This document shows positions 10,726 to 22,089 of a stretch of DNA of 64,000 nt, piece by piece. This stretch comes from Bedellia somnulentella. Taxonomy: Eukaryota; Arthropoda; Insecta; Lepidoptera; Bedelliidae. Numbering within the stretch: position 1 is the first letter of the stretch; each line of letters starts with the position of its first letter. The notes beneath the pieces are model-generated. The model was not told the DNA's origin. It ran no database searches and saw only the letters and a program-made list of their open reading frames with translations. The stretch spans positions 11,079,912-11,143,911 of the forward strand of contig OY755196.1 of NCBI GenBank assembly GCA_963576735.1, written 5' to 3'. The position numbers were made by a program, and so were the translations under genes.

Positions 10726-12489
10726 TTAAAAACTGACATTCGTTACATCTCTAATATGTATAGATTTTACACATAACCCCATAAAAGATGTATTTATTTT
10801 TGACAATCTGTACTTTTGAATTGAAATTTTATTATTATCTCTAAGACTTCTAGTATGTCTGTCACAGTTTTTGGAAAATGCTTTCAAATTTTTTCTTACA
10901 TACATGATGTTTTCATAAATATTTTGACATGGCAGTGTCATTATATTTATGGTTTTAAACAATTCTCTAAGGGAATCTCGTGAACCTAAATTATAAATAG
11001 CTCTTATTGCTCTTTTCTGTTGAATGAATATGGACCCAACATCAGCAGCTCTGCCCCAGAGTAAAATGCCATAAGACATGATGCTATGAAAATAACTATA
11101 GTAAACTAAGCGAGCGGTCTGTACATCAGTTAAATGTCTTATTTTTCTAACGGCATAGGCAGCACTGCTTAGCCTGCCAGCTGGCGCGCTAATGTGGGGT
11201 CCCCATTGGAGCTTTGAGTCCAGATGTATCCCTAAGAAAACTGCGCTATCCGTAAATGGTAATTTTTCATTATTTAATGTAATTTCATTATCAACACTTT
11301 TAACATTTGGTAATGCAAATTTAATACATTTGGTTTTTTTGGCATTTAGTACAAGATTATTTGAAGCAAACCATGTTTGAATTTGGGAAACTGCATTATT
11401 TACATCGTCAATATTTTCCGAATTCCTTTCAACGTCAAAAATTAAAGAAGTATCATCAGCAAATAATACTATTTCAGACCTTTTCTCGACCATGAACGGC
11501 AAATCATTAATATATACTAGAAACAAAAATGGGCCTAATATAGATCCCTGTGGAACACCCATTTTTACATGAGTTCCAGATGATTCTATTTTATCGATTT
11601 GCACTTTTTGTATTCGATCTGAGAAGTAGGACTTTATTAATTTAAGTGCGTCACCTTCGATGCCATAATGTCCCAATTTTATGAATAAAATATTATGATC
11701 TGCACAATCAAACGCTTTTGTTAGATCGCAGAACAAACCGATTGCATCATTCTTAAGTTCCCACGAACCAAAAATATGTTTAATTAGGGCAATGCCTGCG
11801 TCAGTGGTAGAGCGGCCTTTCGTGAAACCAAATTGTTTAGGGTGAAACAAATTGTTGGAACTAAAATGCAAGAGCAGTTGATTAAGCATAAGTTTCTCAA
11901 ATATTTTACTCATAACCGGTAGTATAGATATAGGCCTATAACCTTCAGGATTATTTTTATCTCCTCCAGATTTTAGTAAAGGTACAATTTTACTATGTTT
12001 CATGAGATCTGGGAAGATACCATTACTTATACATTCATTAAATATTTTCGCTAAATAAGGAGCTATTATTACAATAAAATTATGGCATACTTTTACTGAC
12101 ATACCCCAGATATCCTCAGAATTTTTCAACTTCAGTGATTTAAACACTTTAATGATATCTTCGGGACTGACAACTTTAAAATTAAATATAGATTTACAAA
12201 TTGCAACGTTTTGTTGCAACAGCTCTTGAGCTAACGTAGCAGATGAATTTAAGTGTTCAGTGGTCTTAAAAGGTATATCAGCAAAATACTTTTCAAAAAT
12301 ACAAGCAATTTCATCATTTGATGTAGTCAAACCTCGATCAGACCGAATACAAAAGTCCTGATCACATGATTTGCTTTTGCCAGTTTGAGTGTTGATAATG
12401 TTCCAAACGGTTTTTACTTTATTATCGGATGGTTTAATACGTTGGCTCAAGTATCTTGCTTTAGCCTCCTTACAAACTTTATTAAACAT
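10726..12489 (-). CDS. LINE reverse transcriptase (ORF2 part)
   Basis: The frame is 587 codons and carries a non-LTR reverse transcriptase. RPISILP is at about 185-191, the catalytic CDLTKAFD at 254-261, GVPQGS at 311-316 and FADD at 343-346, followed by the thumb and C-terminal region. The catalytic Asp residues are present. The motif style (PQGSILGPFLFLVYINDLP) fits the jockey/CR1 branch. The frame has no real start: it continues upstream to 12667, where a SINE interrupts it, and resumes at 12836-13104. Its last residues come from the hAT terminus inserted at 10754, which removed the true C-terminus from the frame. As a TE copy it is dead only through insertions, with no internal stops in the part read. 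Confidence 0.88.
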   Translation of the reverse strand: MFNKVCKEAKARYLSQRIKPSDNKVKTVWNIINTQTGKSKSCDQDFCIRSDRGLTTSNDEIACIFEKYFADIPFKTTEHLNSSATLAQELLQQNVAICKSIFNFKVVSPEDIIKVFKSLKLKNSEDIWGMSVKVCHNFIVIIAPYLAKIFNECISNGIFPDLMKHSKIVPLLKSGGDKNNPEGYRPISILPVMSKIFEKLMLNQLLLHFSSNNLFHPKQFGFTKGRSTTDAGIALIKHIFGSWELKNDAIGLFCDLTKAFDCADHNILFIKLGHYGIEGDALKLIKSYFSDRIQKVQIDKIESSGTHVKMGVPQGSILGPFLFLVYINDLPFMVEKRSEIVLFADDTSLIFDVERNSENIDDVNNAVSQIQTWFASNNLVLNAKKTKCIKFALPNVKSVDNEITLNNEKLPFTDSAVFLGIHLDSKLQWGPHISAPAGRLSSAAYAVRKIRHLTDVQTARLVYYSYFHSIMSYGILLWGRAADVGSIFIQQKRAIRAIYNLGSRDSLRELFKTINIMTLPCQNIYENIMYVRKNLKAFSKNCDRHTRSLRDNNKISIQKYRLSKINTSFMGLCVKSIHIRDVTNVSF

Positions 12490-12677
12490 TTTTGAGTATT
12501 TTTTTACATATTCTATAAATTCATCATTATGTGAGAACGCTTTTTGATCGTATAAATCAAATAGTATTTCTCTAGATTTATATATGCCTGGTGTTGCCCA
12601 CTCACTAAATTTAAATTTATTACATATAGTTACATCTTTAATAGTAAAAATTTTATTAAATTCGTCTATCAGTACTT

Positions 12678-12835
12678 AACATAACATAACATAAACGTTC
12701 ACACCGTTTATCCCCGAAGGGGTTGGCAGAGGTACCAATACTTCTGAACTCACATGGCAAGCGCCATCTAGTTTCCAGAGAAGGTACCCACGTTTTGCTT
12801 AGACAGTGTACTCACGTGATAGGGGGCAGGCCTAC
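12678..12835 (-). repeat. 5'-truncated family-A SINE in LINE ORF2
   Basis: The CTTCTCTGG subtype with an AACATAACATAAC tail. The exact 10-bp duplication ATCAGTACTT flanks it (12668-12677 and 12836-12845). Confidence 0.92.
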
Positions 12836-13104
12836 ATCAGTACTTTAAAGAAAGTATTATAACTATCATTTGGATTTTTATTTATTGAAGAAGTGGGCAG
12901 CTTATAACTGATTAAGTTTATATATTTTTCATCTTTGAAAGCAGTGACACTCCTTTTTTTAACTATAATTTTTCGGTCTGGTGCCTTATGTGGAAAGTTT
13001 ACAAAAAGACCACTGTGATCAGATTTTAGTTTATTTATTACAGATTTACTTATGAATTCAGCATTTGTAAATACATTATCTAAACATGTTTTGGTTCTGG
13101 GCAT
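12836..13104 (-). CDS. LINE endonuclease C-terminal part
   Basis: Encodes RTKTCLDNVFTN and KSDHSGLFVNF, which carry the S-D-H catalytic motif of the apurinic-like LINE endonuclease. It is continuous with the reverse transcriptase frame once the SINE is disregarded. Confidence 0.8.
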
Positions 13105-13125
13105 TTCTACAGAAGGCCTGTGTTT

Positions 13126-14063
13126 TTCTCAATTTGGTGCTGAAATTGAAATAAGGTTTTATAAAGTAATTTTATAATGAAGTCTGAAGTATATTGTATA
13201 CTTAATATAAATATGGCATTGGCACCAGCTTTCGTAAAGTGGTTTATGAGAAAAGTTTATCACCGTATTGAGAAAGCATCGAATTGACAAAATGGGTCAC
13301 CGAATTGGAATACATGGCAGCGAATTTAGAAAATGAACAACCGAATTCAGTACGGAATATAGTACAACGAATTCAGAAAATGTTCTAGCGAAATAAGGAA
13401 CGCTGTCACCTATTAGAGAAATAATGTAATGGTTACTAAAAAATACCGAAACATGCTTGATTTTATTTATGACGGTGTAATTTTATATTTAAAATACTGA
13501 TACATAATCAGAAATAAAACTAATTTATTGCAGCAATAACATGAAAGTAAAAGAAGACAATCTTATAAATGCCATTTATTTAATAAATTAACTTCGTTTT
13601 ATCACTATTAAAATAGCGAGATCATCATTTTAAGTAACTCGAATAGCTTAAATATCATTAATTTTCATATAAAGAAGAAATTTCACAAAATAAAAACACT
13701 GTTGTGTTATACCAGGAACTACAAAAATACCAGGAACTAGTTTAACAATTGAACAAACTGTGCTTATTAAAAGATTACTTAAGTAGTACAACAAATGACC
13801 ATCTAGATATCAATAATATTTCAATACTACCTACATTATAGATTAATCAAGCATTTCCTTTTTCAAAATGCCAGACTCATTGACCACTTCGATTTTGATG
13901 TTATTGACATGTTTTTTCAAAAGATTCACGAGAGTTGTCAATACCAGGATGTCATACTATTTTATCAGCCGTACTTTTAAGGCATCCTCCAACGCCATCA
14001 GGCGCTCCTTTACCATGCCCATGCTCTGTATAGTTCCATCCGACGCAAGGCTAAGAAAATGCT
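13126..14063. other. Non-coding; CACCGAATT-type motif cluster
   Basis: At 13250-13400 ACCGAATT and AGCGAATT recur at irregular spacing. The rest is AT-rich with no supported gene; 13868-14065 is a frame without domain signal. Confidence 0.4.
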
Positions 14064-14071
14064 AGTGAAGA

Positions 14072-14878
14072 TAGGGTTACCATCTGACCGGATAAATCCG
14101 GTCTTGACCGGATTTATAACGGTCTGGCCGGACTCCGCCCGGATTTTGCGACAGACCGGATTTTTCTCACATGCAGCGTATGCTAATTGAAATGACGCTT
14201 GTCCGGCGCTCGAGTACTGTATGCACAGAAAAGTTGAAAGAACTGTGCGCGTACATTGAAGTAAGAAATTAATTATGTAAAGCTATTTGAAGAGTTTTGT
14301 ATTCTAAAAAACTACTTAAATGGTAAGAAAACTGGCGACTGTGATAATGCTGAAAAAAGATGGGTTGCCTTCTTTACTGAAGTGAATGACGAAAGTCGCA
14401 TTTCTGAATTACTCCGCATCTGTCAATATTATTTTTTTTGCATTATGCCACATAATGCGAATGTTGAACGGATTTTCTCATTGATGACGGCACAATGGAC
14501 GAAAGAAAGAAACAGACTATCAATAGAATCCATTAGAGCCATCTTCCTTACTAAGTATAACTGGAAAGATTACTCGTGTGAAGATTTTTCAATCATATTT
14601 GCGGTCAAAACCAAATTTTAAACGCTGTTTCTAGTAATAAAAAATACGATTAAGTTGCTTTAGTTTAAGTACCACTATTATTATAAGTTTAAACTTTAAT
14701 TACCTACTTATTAAACTCAATTAAATTTTTTTTGTTACCTCCTTTAAGTAAACGTAGTTAAACTAGACTTTGTTTTTATTTTATGACTAAATTTTTCACT
14801 AGACCGGACTTTATCCAATAAATCTGGATTTTTTATCCTTAATGACAGGATTTCCAATTTTAGGCCCTGGTAACCCTA
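14072..14878 (+). mobile_element. Internally deleted hAT transposon
   Basis: The termini are TAGGGTTACCA and TGGTAACCCTA. The 8-bp duplication AGTGAAGA is perfect (14064-14071 and 14879-14886). Inside is the C-terminal end of a hAT transposase. The subterminal zones carry repeated GACCGGA/TCCGGTC motifs (14097-14160), likely transposase-binding sites by analogy. Confidence 0.9.
14382..14621 (+). pseudogene. hAT transposase C-terminal (dimerisation) fragment
   Basis: The frame encodes MPHNANVERIFSLM, then RNRLSIESIRAIFLTKYNW, matching the hAT family dimerisation region (S-N-A-x-x-E-R-x-F-S). The BED zinc finger and catalytic core are missing, so the fragment cannot act alone. Confidence 0.8.
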
Positions 14879-15067
14879 AGTGAAGACAAGTCATGATAAA
14901 AAAGATTTTTCGGTTGCAATACTGAGCTGAAGGTGAATCGGATATAAAAAAAAGAATGTATATCAGATATTTCATCTTCTAAAAATCGTACAGCATCGTA
15001 CCTAAGACATTCACTTACAGTACAGAATGATTGAGTAACGAGGTTTCCATGTTTCATATAGTAAGTA

Positions 15068-15268
15068 AGCCGTGTAGAGCCGGCTTAGAATGTCGCTACC
15101 CCTTTCTACCCACGGGTGTCGTAAGAGTCATTTTATTGGATTTTATTGGATGATGCGGTTGGAGACCCATCACCAAAAACCTTTATTTATACCATCTTTT
15201 CCCCACTCAACTTCCAAAAGAGGCTGAGGAATTTATAATTCCGCCGTGAGTATATGTATGTATGTATA
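15068..15268 (+). repeat. Family-M repeat, internally deleted
   Basis: Starts GCCGTGTAGAGCCGGC and ends CCGTGAGTATATGTATG. The GGCGACTAAGG and CTCTGGCTACCCC blocks are missing. Confidence 0.75.
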
Positions 15269-15539
15269 TAGTAAATAAGTGATGTGTGTTAGGATATTTG
15301 TTGCCTGCTACTTCCATCGTATCCCATTCCTGCTATTTCGTTAGCGTACTTCGTGCAATAGTTCTGACCAAAGTCACAGTGGATTATGCATTGGTCATAA
15401 GCAAGTTTAGCTTTGATATTTTTAATGTACGTGTTTTGGGATATAATATTAGAAACATGAAGCATATATTGGTAAAGTAATTTTTGCTTATTTAAGCTAA
15501 TTTTCATCAAATCTTTATAGTGAATTCTTAAAAGCATAG

Positions 15540-16180
15540 TAAAATTTCAAATCGGTGTAAGTTTTTTCAATTCGGTGCTCAATTTTCCAGGTAATTGAGA
15601 GCCACCGAATTGGGGAAATAACACATTTCACCAAATAACTCATAAATTATACAATTTGAAGCTATTTATTCAAAATACATAGGAAGATATCACTAAACTA
15701 GTCGATAAATTGAGCAATAATCGTTGTAAATACTTTTATAGTCATAATTTAGTAACACACCGATTTCAGAAATGACACGATCCAAAAATTACCGACTACT
15801 TTCGTACCTTCGAAAAATGCTACTCAATAATGCTGTCCCTTTGCACATATTGCTCGGCCGCTCGGGCGCTACCGGCAGTTTGTGGGAACCAGCTAGTGAC
15901 GTTCGTACTGCGCTTAGTTAGTGATGTAGGTAGACAAAAGTAAATTTCAGCGAATTGAGACCGAAGCTTCCGACAAAGTTACAAAGTGTTATTGTATTAA
16001 AACCCAAGTAGTTACATTAAATATATTTACTTATATAGATTAATTGTCTATTCCATGTTCTGGGAATGTAAGATTTTTAAATATGAAGGTATTATAAAAA
16101 AAGTTATGAAGCAATATCGAGTCAATTCTGGAATCCCGACACGACTTTTTTGGCTAAATTTTCCCCGTTTTCAAAGTTTA
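15540..16180. other. Non-coding with CACCGAATTG motifs and a GC-rich patch
   Basis: ACCGAATTGGGG and TCAATTCGGTG lie at 15550-15640. A GC-rich patch at about 15840-15925 has no recognised motif. No gene is seen. Confidence 0.35.
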
Positions 16181-16197
16181 GGTTTTTTTTTCAGAGT

Positions 16198-16782
16198 TTA
16201 TATAAAGTATAACAATCTTTTAGAAATGCTCCCCATGGAGTCAAAAGCCCTTAAAAGTCGTGTGATTTTTTTGAAGTATGTCATTATAATTATAAGATAC
16301 TTTTTGCACAGCAGTAGCTCAATTGACACTACCCGTAGAAATGCCCTTCTGGTAGGTTCCAAGAATAAATTTTCTAAATTAAACGATTGGCATAAACTCA
16401 TCAACCGTGTTTTCTGAGTACTATCTTTTAAGAGATCTATATAGAAGTCTCCACTAATAATTAATTGTTTTTTACTCTTGAAAATTTTAGTTAATACATC
16501 TTCCATTACACTTTCAAATCTTTCATAATTTTGACTATAGGGGGCTCGATATACGCTTACTATAAAGTAGTTTAGTAACTCTATGCAGGATATCTCCACG
16601 ACTTGCTCAACGCTCAGTTTTACAATATCCTCACGATTTTTACATTTAATACTATTTTTTATAAATATAGCGGAGCCACCACAGGCTTTAGAATTGCGGC
16701 AGTAGCTACTAGCTAAATAGTAATTTTGAAAACCAAATATGAGCTCGCAATTTTTAAGCCAGTGTTCTGAGACACAGTAATG
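16198..16782 (-). pseudogene. LINE endonuclease fragment
   Basis: Reading left from 16782 the frame gives CVSEHWL (catalytic E), CGGSAIFIK, VSVYRAP, ISGDFYID and LEPTR, the ordered motifs of a LINE apurinic-like endonuclease. The catalytic N of GDxN is replaced by Y (GDFYID), so the enzyme is probably inactive. The C-terminal SDH motif and the reverse transcriptase are missing. Confidence 0.75.
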
Positions 16783-17165
16783 GCGTGAGTATATGTATGT
16801 ATGTATTTAAAAATGGTTTTATACTAAACATATTTACTTATACATATTTTATTAAAAATTACACGATAATACTCACTAAAGTTAGAGAAGAGTTACCTAC
16901 TTACTTAAGCTCATGTCTGAAGTTTCTAGGCAGAGCATTGATCCACCATCTTGGAAAATCCTCATAAACTGAACTTAACTCAAACGTTCACTTCAATGAT
17001 CATATTGTTCTAATTAATAATATTGTTACTAGGATAATATTGTCTGTTATGTTAAAAATATTGAATAAGAATAATATCATTTCAATAAAATCATTTTTCA
17101 TATATCTAAAATACAGATTATGCATGTAAGGTGCTCGCTCCGCTGCGCCACGCTCGCTCGTTTTA

Positions 17166-17185
17166 TACATAACCTAACCTAACCT
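17166..17185 (+). repeat. Short CCTAA run (telomere-like unit)
   Basis: Three to four CCTAA units, matching the insect telomere unit TTAGG. Too short to indicate a telomere. Confidence 0.5.
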
Positions 17186-17260
17186 AAATGTGACCTAACT
17201 TTTCTTCGCCTGCCCCCCAAGCAGGGGGGCTGCACCCCCATGCACCACCCTTGCATGCAG

Positions 17261-17400
17261 CTGTGGGAACAGCAAAGATATACTGGCCAGTACACCCTGC
17301 TGTGTACCAACTTAGAATTTGTATTTTATGTTTAGCTAGAGCAACATTTCGATACCGCGATGTACGATTTTTATGACGCTGCTAGTGTGCGAGTGAGTTC
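17261..17400 (+). repeat. MITE copy with TGTGGGA end
   Basis: TGTGGGAACAGCAAAGATAT onward matches the reverse complement of 29594-29772. The right end is missing or diverged. Confidence 0.6.
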
Positions 17401-17587
17401 GCCGTCTAGCGGTCGCCACACATCCAAGCGAGAAAACATCCGAACAATCAAGCAAATATAGGTAAACCCACATATGATTGATATTATTTTTTTATATATA
17501 AGTATAAAACACATTTATGAATATTATGTTTATTTATTGAAATTATTATTAGTGTCGATCGTTAGTGTAAACAAAAAATATTAAAAC

Positions 17588-17842
17588 AACATACATACAT
17601 ACATACATATACTCACGGCTATAAATCCCTAAAAGAGGTAGCCAGAGCTGAGAAATTAGAAATTCCTCAGCCATTTTGGAAAGTTGAATGGGGAAAAGAT
17701 GGTAGAATAAAGGTTGTTGGTGATGGGTCTCCAACCGCATCGCCCAAAAATCCCTTAAAAAGCCCTAATACCGTTAGTCGCCTCTTACGTACACCCACCG
17801 GTAGAAATGGGGTAGTGCTATTCTAAGCCGACACTACACAGC
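17588..17842 (-). repeat. Family-M repeat
   Basis: Full reverse copy from an ATACATAC tail to CCGACACTACACAGC. Confidence 0.87.
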
Positions 17843-17929
17843 TAAAACAAATATTAGTAAATACAAACTGTATAATTAGTGATATTATGAAATTCAATGA
17901 TTAAATTTTGTAATATTTATGACTTATTT

Positions 17930-18166
17930 GCCGTGTAGTGCCGGCTTAGAATGTCGCTACCCCTTTCTACCCACGGGTGTCGTAAGAGGCGACTAAGGGT
18001 ATTGGGCCTTTTATTGGATTTTTGGGCGATGCGGTTGGAGACCCATCACCAAAAACCTTTATTTTACCGCCTTTTCCCCACTCAACTTCAGTCAAATTTA
18101 TAATTCCTTGGGTCTGGCTACCCCTTCTAGGGAATTATAGCCATGAGTATATGTATGTATGTATGT
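17930..18166 (+). repeat. Family-M repeat, GCCGGC subtype
   Basis: Starts GCCGTGTAGTGCCGGC with CCCACGGGTGTCGTAAGAG. A partial tail block (CTCTGGCTACCCCTTCTAGG) repeats just downstream at 18190. Confidence 0.83.
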
Positions 18167-18318
18167 TATGACTTATACTTAATTCCTTGCCTCTGGCTAC
18201 CCCTTCTAGGGAATTATAGTATTTATTAAGACTAATCATTATGATTTTAAATGGTATATGAAATATTTTTGGACCTCCGATGATGGGAGTTAAAAAGTTA
18301 TGTAAGAAAAAGCGCACC

Positions 18319-18405
18319 CGACAAATTGGTGTAGGCCCGACCCGGGATTTGAACCCTCATCGTTCTGCACGGTAATCGGCGGCTATCCACTGAGCTATCA
18401 TAGTT
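18319..18405 (-). repeat. Family-A SINE head
   Basis: Reverse tRNA-like region with GGGTCGGGCC and GATAGCTCAGTGG. The 3' body is absent. Confidence 0.7.
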
Positions 18406-18532
18406 GCTTATAAACCTCCCTGGCTTTAATCATATTCGCTAATCTGCTCATACATGCTCTTCTATTCTTTTTGTTCACACTACCAACTTTATTCAGACAA
18501 TTTCTCTTTTCCATAAATATAATTCTAATTTT

Positions 18533-18785
18533 GCTGTGTAGTGTCGGCTTAAAATAGCACTACCCCATTTCTTCCGGTGGGTGTACGTAAGAGGCGACTA
18601 ACGGTATTAGGGCTTTTAAGGGATTTTTGGGCGATGCGGTTGGAGTGGAGACCCATCACCAAAAACCTTTATTTAAAAATCTTTTTCCCACGTAACATTC
18701 CAAAAGTGGTTGAGCATTTTCTAATTCCTGAGCTCTGGCTACCCCTTCTAGGGATTTATAGCCGTGAGTATATGTTTGTATGTAT
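18533..18785 (+). repeat. Family-M repeat
   Basis: Full copy starting GCTGTGTAGTGTCGGC. A TGGAG duplication is present in TTGGAGTGGAGACCC. Confidence 0.85.
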
Positions 18786-18913
18786 AATTCTAATTTAAAA
18801 TTGATGAAGTCCTTTAATTGGACAAGAATAGTCTCTACCTACCCGAACAGCAACTTATACCGTGAGTATACGTATGTTTGCTTTTCTGACTTATTATTCA
18901 TAGGGACCTCTTG

Positions 18914-19148
18914 CTGTGTAGTGTCGGCTTAGAATAGCACTACCCCGTTTCTACCGATGGGTGTACGTAAAAGGCGACTTACGGTATTGGGGCTTTTAAG
19001 GGATTTTTGGGCGATGCGGCTGGAGACCCTTCACCAACAACCTTTACTTTACCATCCTTTCCCCACTCAATTTTCCAAATGTGGCTGAGGAATTTCTAAT
19101 TCCTTTGGCTACCCCTTCTAGGGATTTATAGCCGTGAGTATATGTATG
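18914..19148 (+). repeat. Family-M repeat
   Basis: Starts GCTGTGTAGTGTCGGC and runs directly into the Helitron end at 19150. Confidence 0.85.
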
Positions 19149-19885
19149 TACTAGCTTTTTGCCCCGCGACTTCGTCCGCGTGGACTTCATTTTTTGCATC
19201 CAGTTTACATAATACCAAAATACCGAAACACTGTCTCAACTTCTGTTTTTTATATTTATAATCCCGCGGGCGTTGTAAATGACATAAAGGACATTGAGGC
19301 TTTTGAAGTGATTGTTGGGCGATGCAGTTTGTGACCCATCACTAACAACCTTTATTAACCTATCTTTTATCAATATATTTCCAAAATTGGATGAAGAATT
19401 AGTATCTCCGAAGCTATGGCCACCCTTTTATGGAATTTATGGTTGTTAGCATATATTCATGAATGATTGATAGTTGGATTTCATAAATTCAATCGCACCA
19501 AGTTTTATTATAAAATGTAAAAAAACTCTATATTAACTTTCATTTGCTATATCAACCCGTTAGGGGATGAGTTCCAAAAATTCCTTTTTAATTGTTCATA
19601 AGAATCATGAAACAAATATACCAAGTTTTTATGTTCAGAAATGAGAATATCTCTAGTAAGTACAGATACGGATAGTAGTTTGGCGCTGCGGCGACGGCCC
19701 GGTGCTGCCCCCTACACTGACCGTTGGTGATAGTGGGAGAGCTTGCAGCGATTGCTCGGCAATATAGGGATGATTAGTGGTGGATCTCCTTCCAAAATAA
19801 TCGCTAAATTGAAGGGATAGTGCTTGTAATTATTATATATAGTGTTATTTTAAGCTGACAAATTTTTTTTTACAAAAAGCTTGAA

Positions 19886-19973
19886 TTACCTGAGATACGA
19901 ACCCGGGACGATTGATTCATAATAGTTCTAATTAAATATTCATAGTAGTTAGTTATACCGCTACGCCACGGAG
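19886..19973 (-). repeat. tRNA-like segment
   Basis: Minus strand has a perfect A box, TGGCGTAGCGG, and a B-box-like GGTTCGTATCT about 60 bases on. The span between boxes is too long and AT-rich for a functional tRNA, so it is probably a SINE head. Confidence 0.5.
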
Positions 19974-20336
19974 ACGTTACCGGGGCGGTGTCAAATTTTT
20001 ATTACGCTTTATTTCACATTAGTCTTACTATTGATAAACAAATTTGTCATTTAAATTGATGAAACCCCTTCATCTTTCCAAAATGAACATTAACAAAGTG
20101 TCTGATGTGAATTCCATCGATGATAAAAATAATCGCTGCAATATTTTGAGCCATATATGAGTTAAGGTTTTTTGATGTTCCTATGAGAACTCTTGCGGAT
20201 TCCTTAGTTTCAAGGAATCGTCGTCGTTTCATTTAGTTTCTATATTTACATGTTAATATTCGTTTGCAATATAAGTAGATGTAAAAAAAAATGTATACGA
20301 TAAAAAAATAGTACATCATGGCTCGGGAGTTCCTTA

Positions 20337-20650
20337 TTTTCGGGGATGCATTACCGTACCATTAAACTTCTAAATTTTGATTTTTATATTAGTTTACAAT
20401 ATTTTACGTTGTTTTAAACGATACACAGCGCCATCTCCAATGCATTTAGTAAGCAAACAATATTTTTGATTTCCCGTGGGAACATATTTTTTCCGGGATA
20501 AAAAGTACCCTATTATTTAATTTAGACTTCTAACTACACGTCTGAAAAATTTCAAAGCAATCGGTTCAGTATTTACGGCGTGAAAGCGGAACAAACAAAC
20601 AAACAAACTCACTTTCCCATTTATAATATTAGTATGGATGGAAGTATGGA
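20337..20650. repeat. 314-bp tandem duplication, unit 1
   Basis: Repeats almost base for base at 20651-20964 with only a few substitutions. Each unit contains the Helitron TTATAATATTAGTATGGA end. Confidence 0.93.
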
Positions 20651-20964
20651 TTTTCGGGGATCCATTACCGTACCATTAAGCTTCTAAATTTTGATTTTTA
20701 TATTAGTTTACAATATTTTACGTTGTTTTAAACGATACACAGCGCCATCTCCAATGCATTTAGTAAGCAAACAATATTTTTGATTTCCCGTGGGAACATA
20801 TTTTTTCCGGGATAAAAAGTACCCTATTATTTAATTTAGACTTCTAACTACACGTCTGAAAAATTTCAAAGCAATCGGTTCAGTATTTACGGCGTGAAAG
20901 CGGAACAAACAAACAAACAAACTCACTTTCCCATTTATAATATTAGTATGGATGTATGTATGGA
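20651..20964. repeat. 314-bp tandem duplication, unit 2
   Basis: Second unit. Visible differences from unit 1 include GGATGCATT to GGATCCATT, AAACTTC to AAGCTTC and GGAAGTATGGA to GTATGTATGGA. Confidence 0.93.
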
Positions 20965-21309
20965 CCTCTTGTCAAATTAGCTAAAGAGTGGTTTGACTTG
21001 TACAGAACCCTCGACTGTCCATAAGACTAGTTTTTCGGGTTTCACTAGATTTTAAGGAATAATTTATGAGAATATCGTAAACAGGTTTAGTGTTGACAAA
21101 AAAAGAGATTCACTGAAGATTTTGTATCGCATTTCTGTGATTTCAGTGTAAGAAATTAAATATAAGTAGCAAATAGAAGATACTAATGGTCCGCCCCGGC
21201 TTCACACGAATTGTGTAAGTATTATTCACCCCCTATGAGATTTAGCGTGATGATATGTTATATATTCTATATTATACCTTATGTTGCTTCTGAAAGTATT
21301 AGCTTACCA
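20965..21309. other. Non-coding stretch
   Basis: No repeat or gene recognised. Confidence 0.35.
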
Positions 21310-21318
21310 TTGCTGAAA

Positions 21319-21686
21319 CATAAACATAACATAAACGTTCACGCCGAATATCCCCGAAGGGGTTGGCAGAGGTACTAATACTTCTGAACATCACGTGACT
21401 TTGTCACCTGGTGTTCAGAGTACCCACGTTTTGCATGGACAGTGTACTCACGTGATAGGGGGCAGGCCTATCGCCGTTTTGTACGAATACACTGTCACAT
21501 GACTAAGTACAACTCAGCCATGTGGGTTTCCTCACGATGTTTTCCCTCACCGTTAACAACCATGATAAATTAACCACACATATGTCTTTAGAAAAGACAA
21601 ATTGGTGTAGGCCCGACCCAGGATTCGAACAATAGTCGCTTGCACGATAACCAAGTGTTCTACCCACTGGGCTATCACGGTTGTTT
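21319..21686 (-). repeat. Family-A tRNA-derived SINE
   Basis: Full reverse copy with tail at the left and a tRNA-like head near 21605-21682. TTGCTGAAA flanks it (21310-21318 and 21687-21695). Confidence 0.92.
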
Positions 21687-21734
21687 TTGCTGAAAAAATT
21701 TTAAAAATCGGTTGTACTATTTTTTGAGTGTGCT

Positions 21735-21988
21735 GCTGTGTAGTGTCGGTTTAGAATAGCAGTACCCCATTTCTTCCTCTGGATGTACGTAAAAGGCGAC
21801 TAACGGTATTGGGGCTTTTAAGGGATTTTTGGGCGATGCGGTTGGAGACCCATCACCAACAACCTTTATTTAAAAATCTTTTTCCCACATAACCTTCCAA
21901 AAGTGGTTGAGCAATTTCTAATTCCTGAGCTCTGGCTACCCCTTCTAGGGATTTACAGCCGTGAGTATATGTATGTATGTATGTATAT
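21735..21988 (+). repeat. Family-M repeat
   Basis: Full copy ending with a TATGTATGTATGTAT tail. Confidence 0.85.
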
Positions 21989-22089
21989 AGTTTTTGAGTT
22001 TATTTGTTACAATCAAACAAAGTTTTCCTCTTTATTGCAAGTCAATATGATAATAAATATCTCACTAACATAATATACTATAGAATATA

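Larger units (their letters stand above)
9620..10753. mobile_element. Non-autonomous hAT element
   Basis: The termini are TAGTGATGTAACGAAT and, inverted, TAGAGATGTAACGAAT. The perfect 8-bp duplication ATATGTAT flanks it (9612-9619 and 10754-10761). Both ends carry CATTCG-type short repeats inside the termini. Terminal TAG and an 8-bp duplication are hAT hallmarks. No transposase frame remains. It lies inside a LINE on the right, and the last codons of that LINE frame come from this terminus. Confidence 0.87.
10754..13125 (-). mobile_element. 5'-truncated jockey/CR1-like LINE, host of nested insertions
   Basis: Comprises the endonuclease C-terminal part (12836-13104), a SINE insertion (12678-12835) and the reverse transcriptase (12667-10762). 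The 3' end is cut by the hAT element at 9620-10753. The 5' end is lost near 13110-13125, where similarity to the endonuclease stops. Confidence 0.8.
19149..20964 (-). mobile_element. Lep1-like non-autonomous Helitron, composite
   Basis: On the minus strand the 5' end is TCCATACTAATATTATAAAT (at 20638 and again at 20961-20964) and the 3' end is CGGGGCAAAAAGCTAG (19150). These are the TC and CTAG ends of Helitrons with the lepidopteran TTATAATATTAGTA signature. A degenerate family-M piece (about 19268-19470) and a tRNA-like segment (19886-19973) lie inside. No helicase frame is present. Confidence 0.65.

Noticed and set aside
17166..17185. Interstitial telomere
   Set aside because: Only three to four CCTAA units and no larger array.
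18577..18798. Protein-coding frame in the ATGGGTGTACG region
   Set aside because: It is family-M repeat sequence; the same apparent peptide appears at most copies in either orientation.
20047..20232. 61-codon minus frame as a gene
   Set aside because: No domain, no splice sites and it lies inside Helitron-like sequence.
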